From contig NZ_JAFBBP010000001.1 in NCBI RefSeq assembly GCF_016907275.1, positions 6,996,001 to 7,060,000 of the forward strand: a DNA stretch of 64,000 nucleotides, given 5' to 3'. Positions 17,373 to 25,273 of this stretch are shown piece after piece; position 1 is the stretch's first letter, and each line of letters begins with the position of its first letter. This DNA is from Micromonospora luteifusca (GTDB taxonomy: Bacteria > Actinomycetota > Actinomycetes > Mycobacteriales > Micromonosporaceae). The notes beneath the pieces are model-generated. The model was not told the origin of the DNA and ran no database searches. It worked only from the letters and a program-made list of their open reading frames with translations. The position numbers and the translations under genes were made by a program.

Positions 17373-18455
17373 TCAGGAGACCGGACGGGCGTGTTCCAAC
17401 TTGATCGGAGCGTGCAGCGCCGAAACCTCGGCAACCTCACGCTCCCCAAACGTCACGTTACCGCCGACGCCCCGGACCGACGCCACCACCCCACCAGGAA
17501 TGTTCAACGCCGTACGCATCGTCGCCGGATCACCGATCACCGTGATCGTGTACGGCCCCGTCAACCGACGCCCCTCCACCACCAACGACCCGTTGTCATC
17601 GAGGAAGTACGTCGACGCGATGACCCGCACCGTCGCCCGGTCACCACCGGAGATCTGCATCGCCTCCGCACCCGCACCCCGCAGCTCCTGCACCGCGTCC
17701 AACACCCGGTTCGCCGTGATCGGCTGGACACCCGCATCGAACTGCACCGTCAGCCCCGGCCCGACCGCCGGCAACGTACCCGCCAGGATGCCCAGCTCGT
17801 CCGCCCGCCGCGTCGCCTCGTCCAACGCCGCCTGACGGCCCTGCTCACCCGAGTGCAACTGCCGCTGACTGTCCTCCAACGCACGAATGTCCTGCTGGAG
17901 ACGACTCTCCCGCGCATCCAGATCCGACAGGATCCGGACCAGGTCCTCCTGGCGCGTCGCCCCCAACGTCGGATCCGTCGACGTCGTCTTCAACTGCACC
18001 ACCAACGTGAAGCCCAACAACGCCAACAACGCCACGATCATCACCCCGGCGCCACTCCACCGGGACCGACCCGCCGCCACCGGCGCCACCGACTCCCCGG
18101 CCGGCTCCGGCTCCCCGGCCGGCTCCGGCTCCCCGGCCGGCTCCGGCTCCCCGGTCGGCTCCGGCTCCCCCGCAGGCTCCGCCAACCCGTCGGAACCCGC
18201 CACCGGCTCCCCCGACCGCGACATGGCGCTCAGGTCCACCGTCGCACCGTCATCGACCGGCTCCGCACCCGGCTCCACAGCGGGATCCGCGTCCGGCCGC
18301 TCCGGCTCCACGGGCTCCTGCGGGACCAACGGGCTCAACTCGTCCGGATCCGGCGAATCCGGCCGCGGATCCGGCTCACCCGCCGGCCCACCCGGCCGCG
18401 CCGGACCCGCCGGCTGCGGCCACCCGGTCCCCGTGTCGGTCTGCTCGTCACTCAT
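17373..18455 (-). CDS. DUF881 membrane protein (second copy)
   Basis: A 360-residue protein: residues 1-133 are a Pro/Glu/Ala-rich cytoplasmic tail with a six-residue repeat (EPAGEP, 4-5 copies), residues 134-156 a transmembrane helix (GVMIVALLALLGFTLVVQL), then a coiled coil (about 165-225) and the extracytoplasmic DUF881 domain (VGPGLTVQFDAG, ISGGDRATVRVIASTYFL, GPYTITVIGD). DUF881 pairs with the small basic protein in the same order as Rv1823-Rv1825. Function unknown; context suggests envelope or division. I chose the ATG at 18455; a TTG at 18464 is possible. Confidence 0.87.
   Translation of the reverse strand: MSDEQTDTGTGWPQPAGPARPGGPAGEPDPRPDSPDPDELSPLVPQEPVEPERPDADPAVEPGAEPVDDGATVDLSAMSRSGEPVAGSDGLAEPAGEPEPTGEPEPAGEPEPAGEPEPAGESVAPVAAGRSRWSGAGVMIVALLALLGFTLVVQLKTTSTDPTLGATRQEDLVRILSDLDARESRLQQDIRALEDSQRQLHSGEQGRQAALDEATRRADELGILAGTLPAVGPGLTVQFDAGVQPITANRVLDAVQELRGAGAEAMQISGGDRATVRVIASTYFLDDNGSLVVEGRRLTGPYTITVIGDPATMRTALNIPGGVVASVRGVGGNVTFGEREVAEVSALHAPIKLEHARPVS
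18093..18180. repeat. 18-bp in-frame tandem repeat inside DUF881 gene
   Basis: Four full copies of an 18-base unit (starts 18093, 18111, 18129, 18147) plus a partial copy. On the coding strand it encodes repeated EPAGEP/EPTGEP in the cytoplasmic tail. The first three copies are identical at the DNA level, which suggests recent slippage and possible length variation between strains. Confidence 0.9.
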
Positions 18456-18466
18456 CGCCGTCAAAC

Positions 18467-18799
18467 CTACGCCCGGAACAGGTGCCGACGGATCGCCGCC
18501 ACGTTGCCGAAGATGCGGACGCCCAACACGACGACCACACCGGTGGACAACTGCCCGCCCACCCCCAACTGGTCACCCAGATACACGATCAGACCGGCAA
18601 CCAGCACGTTCGAGATGAACGACACGACGAACTGCTTGTCGTCGAAGATGCGGTCCAACCGGGCCCGCACACCACCGAACACCGCGTCCAACGCGGCAAC
18701 CACCGCGATCGGCAGGTACGGCTGCAACGCCGCCGGTACTGTGGGATCAAGCCACACACCGAGCACCACACCGGCGAGCAACGCCAGCACCGCGATCAT
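18467..18799 (-). CDS. sbp: Small basic family protein (Sbp, DUF1290)
   Basis: A 110-residue membrane protein with about three hydrophobic helices: IAVLALLAGVVLGVWL, YLPIAVVAALDAVFGGVRA and the pair VVSFISNVLVAGLIVYL / GVVVVLGVRIFGNVAAI. The central FGGVRARLD motif and the C-terminal RIFGNVAAIRRHLF are typical of the family. It is sandwiched between two DUF881 genes: four-base overlap with the upstream one and a short gap to the downstream one. The function is unknown; the conserved trio probably forms a membrane complex. Confidence 0.9.
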   Translation of the reverse strand: MIAVLALLAGVVLGVWLDPTVPAALQPYLPIAVVAALDAVFGGVRARLDRIFDDKQFVVSFISNVLVAGLIVYLGDQLGVGGQLSTGVVVVLGVRIFGNVAAIRRHLFRA

Positions 18800-19740
18800 C
18801 GGCCACCTCCGGAGGGGCTAGTGGTCGTCTTCGGGCCGGACGACCCGGGACTGCCGGACCGGACACCCGACGCGGAAGGGCTCGGACTGACCGACGGCTT
18901 CGCGTAGCGTAGCTGCGGCTCCGGAGCCGCCGGCAGGGTGAGGTCGTCCGACTCCCGCACACCGAACGACAACCCGGTCGTCTGCGCGACCTCCCGCATC
19001 AACGCCGCGTTACGGCTGTCCGCGAACTTGCGCCGCAGCGAACCCGGACCGATCGCCGACACCTCGTACGGCCCGGTCACCGGCCGGAAATCCACAAGCA
19101 TCGCCTCACCCGCCGAACGGATCGTCGACGTCGCCGTCAACCGCTGCCCGTTGATGGCGATCGCCTCCGCGCCGGCACTCCACAACGCGTTCGCCACCCC
19201 CTGCAGGTCGCTGTAGAGCACCCGCGACGGCCCAGCGCCGGCACCGGTCACCGCGTCCGCGTTGTCCGGTGCGTCCGCCAACCGCACCACCACACCATCG
19301 CCGCGCACCCGACCCAGCCCCGTGCTCGCCTCCAGGTCCCGCAGCCGGGCGGCGGCCGACCCGCTCAACGCCGCGTCCCGCTGCCGACTGACCTCTTCAC
19401 GCAGCTGGTCCGCTCGCGTGGACAACCGATCGGTCTGGCTCTCCCGCTCCTTGATCTGCGCCACCAGACCGGAACGGGCCTGGCTGCGCCCCGGCTCGTC
19501 CGCGATCGTCTGCCGGTACGCGACCGCGAACAGGAAACCGAGCATCACCACCACGACCAGGCTGACCGACCGGGTCGGCCAGGCACGCCACCCCCGGGCC
19601 GGCGTGGCGGACGCGGAACGACGGCGGGCGGCCGCCGCGTCCGCGTACCCCGGATCCAGCGGGTTGCGAAACAGTTCGGTGAGGAAGTCCGGCGCGTACA
19701 CCCGGTCCTGGCGGGGCTTCTCGGGCCGCGGGGCGCTCAC
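18796..19740 (-). CDS. DUF881 membrane protein (first copy)
   Basis: A 314-residue protein: short cytoplasmic N-terminus, one transmembrane helix (SVSLVVVVMLGFLFAVAY), a coiled coil (KERESQTDRLSTRADQLREE), the DUF881 domain (GVVVRLADAPDN, ALWSAGAEAIAINGQRL, RPVTGPYEVSAIGPG) and a Ser/Pro-rich tail. The GTG start at 19740 overlaps the stop of the phosphatidyltransferase gene (GTGA) and its stop overlaps sbp, so the three are tightly coupled. Longer starts up to 19884 lie inside the upstream gene and are unlikely. Confidence 0.87.
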   Translation of the reverse strand: MSAPRPEKPRQDRVYAPDFLTELFRNPLDPGYADAAAARRRSASATPARGWRAWPTRSVSLVVVVMLGFLFAVAYRQTIADEPGRSQARSGLVAQIKERESQTDRLSTRADQLREEVSRQRDAALSGSAAARLRDLEASTGLGRVRGDGVVVRLADAPDNADAVTGAGAGPSRVLYSDLQGVANALWSAGAEAIAINGQRLTATSTIRSAGEAMLVDFRPVTGPYEVSAIGPGSLRRKFADSRNAALMREVAQTTGLSFGVRESDDLTLPAAPEPQLRYAKPSVSPSPSASGVRSGSPGSSGPKTTTSPSGGGR

Positions 19741-20369
19741 TGCGCCGCTCCCCGGCCACGCGCGGCGCGCACCAGCCGAGCCGCCTGCACCACGTACATC
19801 CCGCCGGCCACCCAGTAGAGCACCAGCCCCCACCAGGCCAACGCCCAACCGATCGCGGCCGTCGCCGTCGCCGCCGCGCTCCACTCGGTGGCCAGCAGCA
19901 GCACCGGGAACGCCGCGAGCAGCAGGAAGGTGGCGGTCTTGCCCACGTAGTGCACCGGCGGCGGCCCGTAGCCGAAGCGGCGCAGCACCGCCAGCGAGCC
20001 GAGCAGCAGCAGTTCACGGGCCAGCAGCGCCGCGGTGAACTGCCACGGCACCACCTCCCGCGCGGTGAAGGCGACCAGGGTGGCAAGGATGTAGAGCCGG
20101 TCGGCGAACGGGTCGAGCAGCTCCCCGAGTCGACTCACCTGGTGCAGGCGGCGGGCGATCCAACCGTCGACCCAGTCCGTGGTGCCGCCGATGGCCAGGA
20201 CGATGATCGCCGCCACGTCGGCCCGCTCGACGAGGAACAGGTAGAGGAACAGGGGTACGCCCAGCAGCCGCACGAAGCTGATCAGGTTGGCCAGGGTGAG
20301 CACCTGGTTGCCGAGGGCCTCGTCACCGGTGTCCCTCGGTTGCTCTGCCCGAGCCGGCCGACGCGACAC
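19737..20369 (-). CDS. CDP-alcohol phosphatidyltransferase (Rv1822/PgsA2-like)
   Basis: A 210-residue membrane enzyme that transfers a phosphatidyl group from CDP-diacylglycerol to an alcohol. The family signature D-G-x2-A-R-x8-G-x3-D-x3-D is complete in VDGWIARRLHQVSRLGELLDPFAD. About five further hydrophobic helices follow. Position at the head of the DUF881-sbp block corresponds to Rv1822 (annotated pgsA2) in Mycobacterium; the acceptor (glycerol phosphate, phosphatidylglycerol or inositol phosphate) cannot be told from sequence. This is the first gene of the cluster on this strand, with 292 bases of upstream non-coding DNA. Confidence 0.9.
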   Translation of the reverse strand: MSRRPARAEQPRDTGDEALGNQVLTLANLISFVRLLGVPLFLYLFLVERADVAAIIVLAIGGTTDWVDGWIARRLHQVSRLGELLDPFADRLYILATLVAFTAREVVPWQFTAALLARELLLLGSLAVLRRFGYGPPPVHYVGKTATFLLLAAFPVLLLATEWSAAATATAAIGWALAWWGLVLYWVAGGMYVVQAARLVRAARGRGAAQ

Positions 20370-20493
20370 CGATCCTCCTCCACGGCACGCAGGCCCCCCG
20401 GCCGACGTCGGGCGCGGCGGAGGGTCGTACGCGCTGTCGGGCCGGCCATCGCCGGCTCCCCCTGCGGCCCCGGGCGGGGCCTCTTCCCTGATG

Positions 20494-20523
20494 CGGCCCG
20501 TGATCTTCGAAGATCACGGGCCG
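20494..20523. promoter_or_regulatory. Perfect 30-base palindrome (hairpin or operator)
   Basis: Both halves (20494-20508 and 20509-20523) are exact reverse complements, centred on TTCGAA. As RNA it would form a strong hairpin, but no T-run follows on either strand. It lies 125 bases upstream of the phosphatidyltransferase start and 139 bases beyond the MarR stop, both read on the minus strand. It could end the MarR/phosphatase transcript or serve as a dimer-binding operator. Confidence 0.6.
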
Positions 20524-20622
20524 GCTAAGTGCGTTGTCACTATATCGGGCTTCCCCCAGCGCCTCGGGCGCCGCCGGTGCGGCTTGGTGCGGCTTTGCGC
20601 ACTGTGGTGTGGATCACCACGC

Positions 20623-20639
20623 GTAGAGCGTCCTAGGAT
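20623..20639. repeat. 17-base motif shared with 45990-46006 (copy 1)
   Basis: The 17 bases GTAGAGCGTCCTAGGAT occur exactly here and again at 45990-46006. The core TCCTAGGA is palindromic. Here the motif is 254 bases upstream of the phosphatidyltransferase gene and 23 bases after the MarR stop (minus-strand reading). A protein-binding site or promoter element is possible; no known site is assigned. Confidence 0.55.
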
Positions 20640-20661
20640 ACTAGAGGACAGGGTGGACCGC

Positions 20662-21186
20662 TCAGGCCGTCTGCACCACCACGTCGGGCTGTTGCTCGGG
20701 CACCGCCTGGGTCGCCGCCCGACCGAACGCAACCAACGCCACCAACAGATCGTGCTGCATCCGCGCCGGCATCCGATCCAGCACCGACTGCACCGCTCGC
20801 TGCCGCTGCTCGGCCAACTGCCGCAGCAGGGTCAGCGCCGCCGCGGTCGCCACCAACCGCACCTCACGCCGGTCGCGCGGATCGGGCACCCGGCGCAGCA
20901 GGCCGGTCGCCTCCAGCCGGTCGCAGAGGCGGCTCGCCGACGACGGCACCACATCCAGCAGCTCCGCCAACCCGTTGACATTGGTCTCCGGTCGACTGCT
21001 GATCAGGGTCAGCACCCGCAACTGCGTGGGCGGCACCTGGTGCCGCGCCGCGGCCGAGTCGAGCACGGCGATCAACGTCCCGGCGGCCGCGTCGATCGCC
21101 GCGGCGAGATCCGCAGGTCGCTCCACCCGATGTCCCCTGCCGTCGTCGCGCTGGTGCCCACCGGACGGAACGGTGGCGACCCTCAC
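20662..21186 (-). CDS. MarR family transcriptional regulator
   Basis: A 174-residue regulator with a MarR winged helix at about 45-150: VPPTQLRVLTLISSRPETNV, then LAELLDVVPSSASRLCDRLEA and the wing GLLRRVPDPRDRREVRLV. The GTG start at 21186 overlaps the stop of the upstream phosphatase gene by four bases (GTGA), so the two are co-translated. An anti-sigma phosphatase and a MarR repressor on one transcript suggest a shared stress or signal response. The DNA target is unknown. Confidence 0.88.
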   Translation of the reverse strand: MRVATVPSGGHQRDDGRGHRVERPADLAAAIDAAAGTLIAVLDSAAARHQVPPTQLRVLTLISSRPETNVNGLAELLDVVPSSASRLCDRLEATGLLRRVPDPRDRREVRLVATAAALTLLRQLAEQRQRAVQSVLDRMPARMQHDLLVALVAFGRAATQAVPEQQPDVVVQTA

Positions 21187-22361
21187 TCGTTGCCCCGCTC
21201 ACGCGGACCGTGCCAGTCCAGACAGACCACGACGGCGTCGTCGCGCAGATCGGAGTCCGCGTGGTAGGCGTGCAGTTCGCGCATCACCGTACCAACCGCC
21301 TCAGCCGCCGGCTGCAACCGTGTGGCGCGCAGGGAGCGGGCCATCACCCGTTGCCCGTACGGCTCCTGGCCCGGTGGTTCGGCGGCCCACACCCCGTCGC
21401 TGACCACGAAGAGGCGGTCACCCGGCGTGAGTTGCAGCTCCTGCAGCTCGTAGCGGGTCTCCGCGAACATGCCCAGCGGCAACTGCTGATCCAGCTTGAT
21501 CGGCTCCACCACCGCCCCGCGCATCCGCAGCAGGTGCGGGGAGCCCGCGTCGACCGCCCGCACCCGGCCGGTGCGAGTGTCCACTTCGAGCAGCAGGGTG
21601 GACACGTACCGGCGGCCCCGGTGCTGGTAGAAGACCGTGTCCGAGGCAAGCTCGGCCTGCTCCACCAGGCCGCCACCGGAGCGACGCGCGTTGCGCATCG
21701 CGTTCACCGTGACGGCCGTCAGCATCGACGCGGCCAGACCACTGCCCTCGCCGTTGAGCACGGTCACGGTGAGCCGATCGCCGTCCAGCGACCAGTCGAA
21801 GTGGTCCCCACCCACGGTGTACGCCGGCTCGAGTTGCCCGGCCAGGTGGAACGCGTCGTGCGCCACGCCGCGCCCGGGCAGCAGATCCCACTGCATCTCG
21901 GCGGCCATCGTCAGCCGCTCACGGCGACGGGCCCGCCGGTAACGGTCGGTCTCCCGGTCCGCCGCACGCATCGCCACCGCGAGAGCACCGGCGATGTCGG
22001 CCGCGTGGCCGGTGACGGTCGGACCCGGGACGGCGGGAAGCTCGATCATCAGCACCCCCAGCCGCTCCCCCCACACCGTCAACGGCAGGTAAAGCCGGCA
22101 GGGGCCCTCGGCGGCGCTGTCGCGCACCGGTTGCTGGCTGCTGAAGCACCGCTGGGCCACGGTGTGGCAGGCCAGGAACCCGGCCGCCGGCAGGTCCGGA
22201 TCCAGCACCGGCCAGAGCCCGCTGATCCGGTAGTCGGCGACGAACACGTCGGTGCGCAGCGCGCCCAGCGTCGACCGGATCGCCCGGTCCGCCGCCTCCG
22301 CCAACTGGTCGGGCGGGGCCTCGCGCAGCGCGCGCGACACCACGTCCGGCGGGTCCACCAT
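21183..22361 (-). CDS. GAF-SpoIIE type PP2C phosphatase
   Basis: A 392-residue cytoplasmic signalling protein. Residues 25-150 form a GAF-like sensor domain (FVADYRISGLWPVLD, ACHTVAQRCF, RLYLPLTVWGERLGVLMIEL). Residues 165-385 are an SpoIIE/RsbU-type PP2C phosphatase with AAEMQWDLLPGRGV, VGGDHFDW, NGEGSGLAASM, FVVSDGVWAAEP and DDAVVVCLDW. Such enzymes dephosphorylate anti-anti-sigma proteins to release alternative sigma factors. The ATG at 22361 has GAGAGG six bases upstream. The marR gene overlaps its 3' end. Confidence 0.9.
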   Translation of the reverse strand: MVDPPDVVSRALREAPPDQLAEAADRAIRSTLGALRTDVFVADYRISGLWPVLDPDLPAAGFLACHTVAQRCFSSQQPVRDSAAEGPCRLYLPLTVWGERLGVLMIELPAVPGPTVTGHAADIAGALAVAMRAADRETDRYRRARRRERLTMAAEMQWDLLPGRGVAHDAFHLAGQLEPAYTVGGDHFDWSLDGDRLTVTVLNGEGSGLAASMLTAVTVNAMRNARRSGGGLVEQAELASDTVFYQHRGRRYVSTLLLEVDTRTGRVRAVDAGSPHLLRMRGAVVEPIKLDQQLPLGMFAETRYELQELQLTPGDRLFVVSDGVWAAEPPGQEPYGQRVMARSLRATRLQPAAEAVGTVMRELHAYHADSDLRDDAVVVCLDWHGPRERGNE

Positions 22362-22432
22362 GGTCGTCCTCTCCAGAAGCTTGCTACAGGGCAAGCATCA
22401 TACGGACGACCCCGGACGGCGAACCCGCGCGG

Positions 22433-23179
22433 TCAGTCGCCACCACGGGTCGCGAGCACACCGTGAAACGCGTCGGGCACCTGCACCGGTGCGCCCTCCG
22501 GCCTCCACTGGGCGACCGGGACGATCCCGTCCGCCGTCGGCGCCCACCGACCCAGCAGCGGCGCGAACGCCGCCGGTGGACGCATCCGGAACTGCGGCCC
22601 CATCATCGCCAGCGCCTGTGGATGACCCGCCAGTTCCTCGGTATCGAAGTCCACGGCCAGCAGGCTGCCCGGCGCCGCGCCGGCGTACAACTCGTCGAGC
22701 GTGCGGGTCAGCGTAGCGTCGTCGAGGAACGCGGCGAGCCCGAGAAAGACCACGCCGACCGGCCTGCGGCCCCAACCCGGAACGAACCGGTGCAGCTGCG
22801 CCGGGTCGATCGTGCCGATGTCGGTCGCGTCACCGAAGCCGTAACCGGCCCGGTCGCTGCCGGCGAGGATGCTCTGCCCCAGCCGGATGGTCACCGGGTC
22901 GACGTCGGTGTAGAGCACGGTCGCGTCGGTGGCGACCTCGTGCACGTTGCCCATCGTGGGCACCCCGGCGCCGAACACCAGAAAACCGTCCACGCCGTGG
23001 GCGACCATGGCCCGCACCGTCCGGCCCAGGAACTCCCGCAACTCCCGGAACACCGGCGCGCACGGCCCGTACGCCTGCTCGAACGCGCTCGCGGCGGCCA
23101 CGTCGACCGGGAAGTGGTGCTCCCCACCGAGCCAAAAGTCGATCATGCGTGCGGTGCTCGGCTGCTCCGGTTCACCCAT
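22433..23179 (-). CDS. SAM-dependent methyltransferase (DUF574)
   Basis: A 248-residue protein of the DUF574 family, a SAM-dependent methyltransferase fold expanded in actinomycetes. Features: ARMIDFWLGGEHHFPVD at the start, FLVFGAGVPTMGNVHEVA in place of the family GTGLPT loop, VLYTDVDPVTIRLGQ, and the core strand GVVFLGLAAFLDD. The substrate is unknown for the whole family. The ATG at 23179 has GGGAG upstream. It is divergent from the universal stress protein gene. Confidence 0.83.
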   Translation of the reverse strand: MGEPEQPSTARMIDFWLGGEHHFPVDVAAASAFEQAYGPCAPVFRELREFLGRTVRAMVAHGVDGFLVFGAGVPTMGNVHEVATDATVLYTDVDPVTIRLGQSILAGSDRAGYGFGDATDIGTIDPAQLHRFVPGWGRRPVGVVFLGLAAFLDDATLTRTLDELYAGAAPGSLLAVDFDTEELAGHPQALAMMGPQFRMRPPAAFAPLLGRWAPTADGIVPVAQWRPEGAPVQVPDAFHGVLATRGGD

Positions 23180-23296
23180 CGACAACGCTCCCTTCCCGGC
23201 CGGTCGTCGCCAGCGTACCGACCCCGGCGCACTCGGCGGTATCGCGGCGCGAAGGCGATCGCGCCCGCGATACTGGCCCCGGGCGGGAGGTGGGCG

Positions 23297-24178
23297 GTGA
23301 ACTCGGCGAACAGCGCAGCGGTCGTGGTGGGCGTGGACGGCTCGGAGCCGGCGCTGCGCGCCGTACGCCTCGCCGCCACGGAGGCGGCGCGCCGGCAGCG
23401 GCCACTACGGGTCGTACACGGGTTCATCTGGCCGCTGCTGCACGTGCCGGCCTCCCCCGCCCCGGACGCGCCGCCCGGCGGTGGGCTGCGCCAGCGGGCC
23501 GAGGAACTGGTCCGAGCCGCGGTGGCCGAGGCCGAGGCGACCGTACCCGGGCTGTCGATCTCCGGAGAGATCATCGACGGTGAGGCCGCCGCCGTCCTGG
23601 TGGGTGAGTCGCCCACCGCCGCGCTCATCGTGCTCGGCGACCGCGGGTTGGGTGGCTTCTCCGCGCTGGTCGTCGGCTCGGTCGCGGTGCAGGTCGCCGC
23701 GTACGCCGACTGCCCGGTGCTGGTGGCCCGCGGCGCGCAACGACCCGACGAGCCGGTGCTGGTCGCGGTGGACGGTTCGCCGGCCTCCGGGCTGGCCGCC
23801 GACTTCGCCGCCGACACCGCCGTGTCGCGCGGCGTGCCGCTGGTGGCGGTGCACGCCTACCGGCACCCGGGCAGCAGCGGCCCAGGCGACATGCAACCCC
23901 TGGTGTACGACGAGGCGAAGCTGCACGCCGAGCAGGAGCGGATGCTCGCCGAGTGGGTGACCGGGCTGACCGAGGACCACCGGGAGCTGCGGCTGACCTG
24001 CCGGGCGGTACGTGGCCGGCCCGGAGCCGTGCTCGCCGAGGCGTCCCGCTCGGCCCAACTGGCGGTGGTGGGTGGGCAGGGGCGCGGCGAGGTGACCGGG
24101 TTGCTGCTGGGGTCGGTGAGCCAGTCGATGCTGCACCACGCGCAGTGCCCCGTCGCTGTCGTCCACGCACCCCGGTAG
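23297..24178 (+). CDS. Universal stress protein, two tandem Usp domains
   Basis: A 293-residue cytoplasmic protein made of two Usp domains. Each has the start VVVGVDGSE / VLVAVDGSP and the ATP-binding pattern G-2x-G-9x-G-[ST]: GDRGLGGFSALVVGS in the first and GGQGRGEVTGLLLGS in the second, so it is of the ATP-binding type. The start is the GTG at 23297, with GGGAGG six bases before it; the open frame continues far upstream over the methyltransferase gene but that part is not coding. Tandem Usp proteins are linked to hypoxia and stress in actinobacteria. Confidence 0.92.
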   Translation: MNSANSAAVVVGVDGSEPALRAVRLAATEAARRQRPLRVVHGFIWPLLHVPASPAPDAPPGGGLRQRAEELVRAAVAEAEATVPGLSISGEIIDGEAAAVLVGESPTAALIVLGDRGLGGFSALVVGSVAVQVAAYADCPVLVARGAQRPDEPVLVAVDGSPASGLAADFAADTAVSRGVPLVAVHAYRHPGSSGPGDMQPLVYDEAKLHAEQERMLAEWVTGLTEDHRELRLTCRAVRGRPGAVLAEASRSAQLAVVGGQGRGEVTGLLLGSVSQSMLHHAQCPVAVVHAPR

Positions 24179-24249
24179 GACCCGAGGTTGGCGCGCCACC
24201 AGACGGGTAGACGGCCGCGGTACGCCCATGGCGACGAGGGAGGCTCCAG

Positions 24250-24462
24250 ATGCCAGGACCACGGCCCGGCAGCAACGCCTACGACAAGCAGCGGGCGCGG
24301 ATGCGCAACGCGATCGACGACTCCGGCCGTCGGGTACCCGACGGCAAGGCCAACCAGGTCGCCAACAGGATCCTCCAGGAGGATCGCGGCCAGCGGGGTG
24401 TGGTGCGCGGCGAGCGCACGTACGGCCCGAAGAGCGAGCGCGAACCAGGCGACCCGAAGTGA
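24250..24462 (+). CDS. Conserved small hydrophilic protein
   Basis: A 70-residue basic protein, MPGPRPGSNAYDKQRARMRN and later RGVVRGERTYGPKSERE. GGAGG lies just upstream of the ATG. The composition (many Arg, Gly, Asn) and lack of hydrophobic core suggest an intrinsically disordered or nucleic-acid-binding protein. I do not recognise a named domain. It is followed 11 bases later by the membrane protein gene at 24474, with which it likely forms a transcript. Confidence 0.7.
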   Translation: MPGPRPGSNAYDKQRARMRNAIDDSGRRVPDGKANQVANRILQEDRGQRGVVRGERTYGPKSEREPGDPK

Positions 24463-24473
24463 GGAGGGTCGAC

Positions 24474-24935
24474 GTGGCCGACGGCGCCATCGCAGGCGCC
24501 GTCGGCAGCACCGCGCTGAACGTGCTCGGCTACCTCGACATCGCGTTGCGGGGACGGCCGGAGAGCAACGTTCCGCAGGAGACCGTCGACCGGCTGGCCG
24601 GGATCGCGCACGTGGACCTGGGGTCCGGGGACCAGGCGGCGAACCGCCGCTCGGGCCTCGGGCCCCTGATCGGCTACGGGCTGGGCATCACCGCGGGCAT
24701 CGCGTTCGCGCTCTACGCGGGTGGTCGGCGCCAGCCGTTGCCGATGGCCACCGGCCTGCTCGGCGCCGGCGTGATGGCCATGACCGACGGGTCGATCACC
24801 GCCCTGGGGATCAGTGACCCGCGCACGTGGCGGCGCTCCGACTGGATCTCCGACATCATTCCGCACCTGGCGTACGGGCTGACGGCCGCCGCAACCTGGA
24901 ACAGGTTGCGGCGGCCGTCACGTCGGGGTCGCTAG
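24474..24935 (+). CDS. Small membrane protein, unknown function
   Basis: A 153-residue protein starting at the GTG at 24474, preceded by GAGGAGGG. It has an N-terminal amphipathic segment (IAGAVGSTALNVLGYLDIAL) and hydrophobic stretches at about 62-80 (LIGYGLGITAGIAFALYAG) and 85-100, ending in a basic RLRRPSRRGR tail. No named domain is recognised. Its stop abuts the stop of the convergent gene at 24936 with no gap. Confidence 0.7.
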   Translation: MADGAIAGAVGSTALNVLGYLDIALRGRPESNVPQETVDRLAGIAHVDLGSGDQAANRRSGLGPLIGYGLGITAGIAFALYAGGRRQPLPMATGLLGAGVMAMTDGSITALGISDPRTWRRSDWISDIIPHLAYGLTAAATWNRLRRPSRRGR

Positions 24936-25139
24936 TTACCGGGTGTCGCTGTCGTCGTCGGCCACCGGTTCACCGGCCGGCCCGTACGGCGACACCTGCC
25001 CCTTGGGCACCGGCCGACCGGCATCGCCGCGCGACGTGCCACTGTTGAGCGGGTGCCCGGTCGGCTTGGGCCCCTTGCTGTCCTGGCTGGTGGCTCCCTT
25101 GGCGTTGCGCCGGAACTCCTCCTGCTGCGGGTTGACCAC
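24936..25139 (-). CDS. Small hydrophilic protein, unknown function
   Basis: A 67-residue polar protein (NPQQEEFRRNAKGATSQDSK and a C-terminal ADDDSDTR), with no predicted membrane segment and a low-complexity, Gly/Pro/Asp-rich sequence, probably disordered. I chose the GTG at 25139, preceded by GGGAGA; another GTG-like start at 25184 adds 15 residues. It is divergent from the HhH-GPD gene and convergent with the membrane protein gene. No function can be assigned. Confidence 0.6.
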   Translation of the reverse strand: MVNPQQEEFRRNAKGATSQDSKGPKPTGHPLNSGTSRGDAGRPVPKGQVSPYGPAGEPVADDDSDTR

Positions 25140-25273
25140 GGTGTCTCCCTTCCGGGTACGGCAGACGGCATCGACCGCCTCCACACCCCGGCATACCCGC
25201 CCGCTCGGGCGGCATTCCGGCCCCGCTCACCGGCGAAACGGCTAGCGGGGCGCGGATCGGGTACCCCGTCGGT

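Noticed and set aside
22463..23296. N-terminal extension of the universal stress protein over the DUF574 gene
   Set aside because: The sequence before 23297 is Arg/Gln-rich without Usp similarity and antisense to the methyltransferase; the GTG at 23297 has GGGAGG.
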